A program made the translations under genes and the position numbers. A stretch of DNA of 64,000 bases, from positions 106,499 through 170,498 of the forward strand of contig LUCH01000109.1 in the NCBI GenBank assembly GCA_013368495.1. The letters are read 5' to 3'. The notes beneath the pieces are model-generated. The model was not told where the DNA came from. It saw nothing but the letters and a program-made list of their open reading frames with translations, and ran no database searches. The number at the start of each line of letters is the position of its first letter. Position 1 is the first letter of the stretch. This stretch comes from Paragonimus heterotremus (lineage: Eukaryota; Platyhelminthes; Trematoda; Plagiorchiida; Troglotrematidae). Below are positions 59,211-64,000 of this stretch, one piece after another.

Positions 59211-60929
59211 GTGAACTCTCAACCACTTTCGTTCGTGGTGGTGCATGACATAAAGTCTACCGTACGCCAGGAGATTAGTGTAAAACTTCAAGTTCAGGCC
59301 TGGTGGTGACGAACATCTTTATCTAGATACACCTTAGCTATCCGACTAACCGGTTATTCGTGGTGTAAGTCTGCCGTAGGTTTTCGTTGTAGCGGATAGC
59401 CTACAGGTCTTACTCGACCGTCAAAAACTTTCAGTGCTATCCATAAACACAAAAAACTTTTTGTGGACTACATTACAACCGTTTATCAATTCACCAATTT
59501 CTTCTTTGAGGCCTTCCTCAATGTCTTCAAATATTCATATGCCAAACTAACCAATTCGTCAGGTTCAATAACCTAACCTGACCATTGGCATTAACGTGGT
59601 GTTGCTGGGAACAGTTCATTAACGGCGGATCAAAACGGTTAACTAATTGACTTGGGCATTCATCACTAGCGATTTCAGAATTCGCAATATAGATGTCTAC
59701 TCCCTTGATACTGACAATTTATTTTTCCAGCTGAAGAGTTTTGATTACGTTCCGTGACTACATATGTGAGAACCTCCATAGGGTCTAATTCTATTTTCGC
59801 GCTGACAGTAAACTATTGAATATTTATCTACTAATCGTGAACACAATTTTAGTCATCATATCAGTCCAGTTAAAAATCCAGACATGATTTGTGTTCGTAC
59901 AACTTTAAGTGAAATAAGAATTAACTAGCTGTACTGAATATTCGTGCCCACACTGAACACGGCTGTGAAGTTTTAATTAGGATTTCCACAAGTTTTTCAG
60001 GTCAGTTTTTGTGCAGTATATGCGATAGTTTTATATAACGAGATTTTAGGCAAGCCTGAATTTTTTCATAATTTCGTTGAAGAATATTCATACATTCAGT
60101 TCGGAAACTGAAAAAGGAATTAATGGTTCAATTTTATATTTATAAACTGTATGCTACTGAACAGTAGTTCCGACCCGGAGCTACTCATCCTTGTTCGCTA
60201 GTCGATGGCAAGAAAGTTTTTGCGGAAAATGAAGGGATGATATCAGAACGTTGTAAGCCAAATACTATTTGAAGAGAAGGTTAGAAAACTAGTCATAATA
60301 GAGAATGGAAAATACAACGACATAATTTTATCGTCAACCCAGGTTGTAGGGCGTAAATTCAGGCTGATAGACTGGTCAAGCTTTTGTTAGTCAAACAGAC
60401 GTGAATTGACTTAGGAGCCAGTTGTGCGACATGGCAATTACTTGGCATCGCTTCTAACGATCTGCCGGTAAATCATCACTGACGGAGAACTCAGTGACCT
60501 CAACCTCCACTATATGACTACTTTACCCGTGCTGTTTTTACTTTCGACTAGCTAATCATTTTGCAAAGATGGATCAGTCCATTCTTTCATCCAACGCAGC
60601 CTGGCATCAAGGTTCCATAGGAGCAATCTTGCGTTTTCTGAGATGGTCAAAAACATGGTATGGTCAAAACAGAGGGTGCTACGAGCAAGCGAACGTATAA
60701 AACCGACAGTGATTTCGAACAAGTTCCAGTACGATATAAACTTCGTCAAAGATAGGGTCAATAGCCAAGCTCATTGCCCGTGGGAAAAGAAAGGTGTGAA
60801 CTCCATTATACACCATGAAGAAACTAAGTGACGAAATTCGAACCACCTCGCCAAACTGGGAGCAGACACATCCGCGAGATTTTAGTTAAAAACTTTTGTT
60901 AAAACCATCAACTGTTTCCCTTTTGCTTC
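59211..60929. other. No recognised gene or repeat
   Basis: AT-rich. Overlapping open frames on opposite strands at 60552-60831 show no domain. Nothing supportable. Confidence 0.45.
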
Positions 60930-61700
60930 AGTGCTGAGAATGAATCTGAACTGAATGATTATATCTGAACCTTCTAAGGAGAGTTTATGGAAATTACCAT
61001 CCTGAAATATTTCCCAATTTGTCCGCCTCAAAAATCCGCTTGTACCTGGAAGCAAATAAATAGACCCATTACTGTTAGTGTTCACGGGCGGACTACTAAA
61101 ATAATTATCTGATTGGGGTGAATTCTCTGCCCAGAAGGACTAGCAAAATTATATCAGTTCTCAAGGAATCACAGACACCTTGATGGACAACCTAGTTTTC
61201 ACCCACAAAATAGTTCATACCCCAGATCATCCACTAACATATCTCATCCCACTAATCAAGAATGAACGTTGAAGAGGTCACTCGCTGAAACTGCGCGATA
61301 GAACAGACGTGTCGCTCAGTTGACAGAACTGCTTCAAAGTTGGTATCTGTTCACATTGGAACGCATTGTCAATACTTGTGGTCACGGCCCAATCGTCTGA
61401 GTGTTTCAAAATGTTGTTCAATCGAAACATACAAGAAATATCACTGGCAGTACAAGTTTCCTCATAGCTACACTAGCTTACTGTAACTGGTCATTAACAG
61501 AACATGTTTGACTAAGTGATATCTCATTGTTTACCATCGGTCGTGGCACGAATATATACATTCGAACTGTCTTGCATAACTTTTCACCGACCACCGTGGG
61601 GACAGGAATGCACAGAGGGAGACCCTTCTCCCCCCAATGCGACAATCTGTCAACATGTTGACCTACATTATGGCATGATCTCCTAAAGTAGAAGTCACTG
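60930..61700 (+). mobile_element. CR1-like LINE, second copy (C-terminus and 3' UTR only)
   Basis: The DNA matches 47330-48170 over most of its length, for example GGACTACTAAAATAATT, CAGATCATCCA-TAACATATCTCATCCCACTAA, CAACAGAACTGCTTCAAAGTTGG against TTGACAGAACTGCTTCAAAGTTGG, and GTCATTAACAGAACATGT. Translation gives the same HSLK-type C-terminal block, with more stops than in the first copy. No RT palm is present: a 5'-truncated insertion in the same orientation as the 46.8 kb copy. Confidence 0.85.
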
Positions 61701-63119
61701 CTAGATGTTCGACCATAGTACGGAATTATTATGTAACGACTTGGCAAATAAACCGGCTACGTAAAACGGTTATCATAACACATATCATCGTGTTCAGCTG
61801 GCGAATTAATGGTTCTGGCACTCCATTTCTTTGAAGCTGCAAGCGAACGCGATTTTCTGGATATAGATCTTCAAATTTCTTATCATATTTCATAATCTGA
61901 TGACTGGTACTGCGTTAAACTATAATCCTCGACAGCAACTGCAAAGTCCTCATTTTATTCCCTTATACCAGTGGAAATCTTAGTAACTTTTTAAATGTAC
62001 AACTAAGTAAAGGAACAAGATTGGATGTTTGCTTTACGGCAAACGTTTTGGCTTTTAATAGCAATGCACTACATTATATCGTCCTAGTCGTGACCGCCTG
62101 GATGTAGACAAAAGTCCACGTCGTTCAAGCGTCGGCGAGTAAGTTAGAAGCAAACGGGGTAATTCGATTATGCCTTCACACACTTCCGTTTTAGTAAACG
62201 TCAACTAGCTACTAGTATGTTTTTACCTCACTAGCTCCAGTTTTCAAGAACTGTGGTCAAGTTAGCCCTTTATTTTATCTATCCTTCATCTTTCTTTTTA
62301 TACTTTTCCTCATATATTTTGTCATTCCGGTTTCAAATGTTAGTTGCCCAATTTTTTTTAGAGTGTATTAATAGTTGTGGCTAAATTAAAGTACTGTTTC
62401 CCTTATAATTGTAGTAACTGTTTACCTAACCTGGAGGCTACCATCAGAGTCAATCCGTTTCTGTTTTTTATTTCCGAGAGATTAGAGTTTCACTTCCACA
62501 TTGGCCTATCACATGACTAACTAACATTTATCAGGTGGGCTATAAAGGCCTCAATTTGCTAGCATTTTGCTTTAATTTCGTCTAGTTTTAAACAGATTTT
62601 GGGTGCGCGAGTGGAACTACAATAAGTGAAATGTAACCTGTTTGTAAATATTACCAATCACAAGCCTTAGTTAGTGATAAGATCCTTCGAAAAAAGCTAT
62701 CATTAACCAGAAGAAATGCAAATGAGCATCGTATGAATCGTTGACGAAATAACCGCACTGGCAGTTCTACAATTTTAACTCGTTTCTATGCACATTTGAC
62801 TATGAAGGTAACGATGTAACTAATAATTCTTTTCGATAGTTCCTAGTCAAGTCAATACAATCGTATAGGTTTCTTCAAATCGTTTTATAAGAGAAAATGC
62901 AGAAACCGAGAAGTAGCCGCTAACAAAAAATAATACAGTAAAGTATTAAGCTACGCAAAACGAATAGTTCAAAGTAATTATTGGAGCATACCAATTCGAC
63001 CGTCGCATCTTCTTGTCTCTTAGACGCACTTTTACACAGTTTCACATTTGAGAATATGGTTTACAACGATGCCGACGTTAAGACTGAGCCTGAATGACAA
63101 GCTACAACCCACGACTAAA
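61701..63119. other. No recognised gene or repeat
   Basis: AT-rich, no long frames and no repeat motif that I can place. Confidence 0.5.
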
Positions 63120-63480
63120 CAGTGTTGTTGTGTTCATTTTCATGCTGCTGTTATACTGCAGAATATGTCGGTTTTGTGGTTAGGCGCTTGACCAAAAAGA
63201 TTGAGCAATATCATCGAGTTTGTGGCAGAACTGGTTGTTGTAAGTCAACCACTAACGGCACCGTTGCCTGTCTTACCAACCATCGCATGGATATTATTGA
63301 AACACCCCGGGTTTTCCACAATGTTTTCAACACTCAACCGAAAACGGTCTGCCAGCGCATTCTGGCGACCGTTAAATCGGTTGCAATCACATTATGCAAC
63401 CATAACCTGTGCCTTGAAATGAAAGTTATTGGTTGTTTGTAACTTCCGTGGCCACATCCATCCTAACCGCACACACTTAT
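63120..63480 (+). mobile_element. PLE-F: Penelope-like GIY-YIG endonuclease remnant
   Basis: The 106-codon plus-strand frame 63122-63442 keeps the layout of the PLE nuclease end. CSFSCCCYTAEYVG (residues 4-17) stands in for the usual VYQFTC-C-YIG part, followed by RRLTKKIEQY. TVACLTNHRMDIIETPRVF (47-65) matches the AKHIMGTGHGIDPASWF helix region of PLE-B, then QRILATVKSVAITLCNHNLC (78-97) and a short hydrophobic end. The first Tyr of the GIY motif and the Arg following YIG are altered, and no RT sequence precedes it. It is 5'-truncated and in the opposite orientation to PLE-A to PLE-E. Confidence 0.8.
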
Positions 63481-64000
63481 CGCTCTGACTGTGTGATGTA
63501 ACGCCAAATCAACGTCTTGTACGTCTAATTAATCTGGGTACTTAGCCTGGATGAAACAAAAAACCCTAGACGGAACTAGACAAATAGGAATGAGTACCTA
63601 TTCACTCTTAGCCTCATGCTTGGTAAGATGGGCTCAGGCGACCCAACAGTCCCTCTTCAAAATGATCGGATCTTCGGAACAAACAAAGGAAACAAACGAA
63701 TACAGCAAGGGAACCTAACTAATAAACAAAGTAGTGACAGTTAACGATAAATTGAGCCGATTGGTTCATTTACTGAGTGTTAACTATCAAGTGTTAATTA
63801 CACATACACGCGAATGGTTAAACTTAACTTACACTGAGCAAAGCGGAATTCAACGATACCTCGATGAAACAGTCACGGTAAAATTACTTGTTGATCAGAA
63901 CTCCTTGTCATGTTCTGGCCATCTATACAGTAAAAAATAAACATTTTTGTTAGTAACCTTTTGGCGATTAAAATGGTCAATTTGCTACTCAATCGAAAAT
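63481..64000. other. No recognised gene or repeat
   Basis: A plus-strand frame at 63734-63940 has no domain or splice context. Nothing else is seen up to the window edge. Confidence 0.5.

Noticed and set aside
63215..63260. ABC transporter Walker A exon (GRTGCCKST)
   Set aside because: The invariant Gly before Lys is Cys, there is no signature motif, and the flanks match a PLE nuclease end better.
1..64000. About one hundred open frames of 60 or more codons on both strands, taken as genes
   Set aside because: At about 60 % AT, this number and length of frames in 64 kb is roughly the chance expectation. Only frames with domains, splice context or unusual composition were kept.
1..64000. CRISPR arrays, bacterial operons, riboswitches, rRNA
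   Set aside because: No regular spacer arrays, Shine-Dalgarno-led genes or rRNA-like blocks were seen. The sequence is eukaryotic in character.

Overview
This window looks like non-coding, repeat-rich DNA from an animal nuclear genome of roughly 40 % GC by eye. There are no bacterial operons, ribosome binding sites, rRNA genes or long intact reading frames. The best guess is a parasitic flatworm (trematode or cestode). That rests on the repeat mixture: an RTE-type LINE, a CR1-like LINE, a Gypsy pol fragment and many Penelope-like elements (PLEs) with GIY-YIG endonucleases. Species is not claimed. A run of exactly 100 N at 52554-52653 is an assembly gap.

What can be supported firmly is a graveyard of retroelements. 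From left to right: a Gypsy pol fragment (about 22.74-24.06 kb, minus); PLE-A (24.37-25.12, minus); PLE-B (28.08-29.64, minus), with a second PLE 3' piece, PLE-C, directly upstream on the same strand (29.95-30.50); an RTE LINE with its 3' tail (35.99-36.80, minus); an RTE endonuclease fragment (37.59-38.07, plus) butting against PLE-D (38.06-39.01, minus); another RTE 3' tail (39.49-39.62, minus); PLE-E (41.69-42.44, minus) between two copies of an inverted repeat; a CR1-like LINE (46.80-48.20, plus); a second copy of its 3' end (60.93-61.70, plus); and PLE-F (63.12-63.48, plus). Every copy carries stops, frameshifts or deletions. Two tRNA-derived SINE-like families lie between them, one of which also forms a 268-bp hairpin at 56.59-56.86 kb.

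Host genes are much less certain. The number and length of open frames is about what chance gives at this base composition, so single open frames prove little. A few groups of open stretches with good splice signals are listed as low-confidence candidate exons. The most interesting is a seven-exon, phase-compatible plus-strand model (2.28-19.00 kb) that would give a 215-residue protein of no recognised family. I chose those splice sites by eye from many possibilities, so it is a hypothesis. The rest of the window is intron or intergenic sequence in which I recognise nothing.
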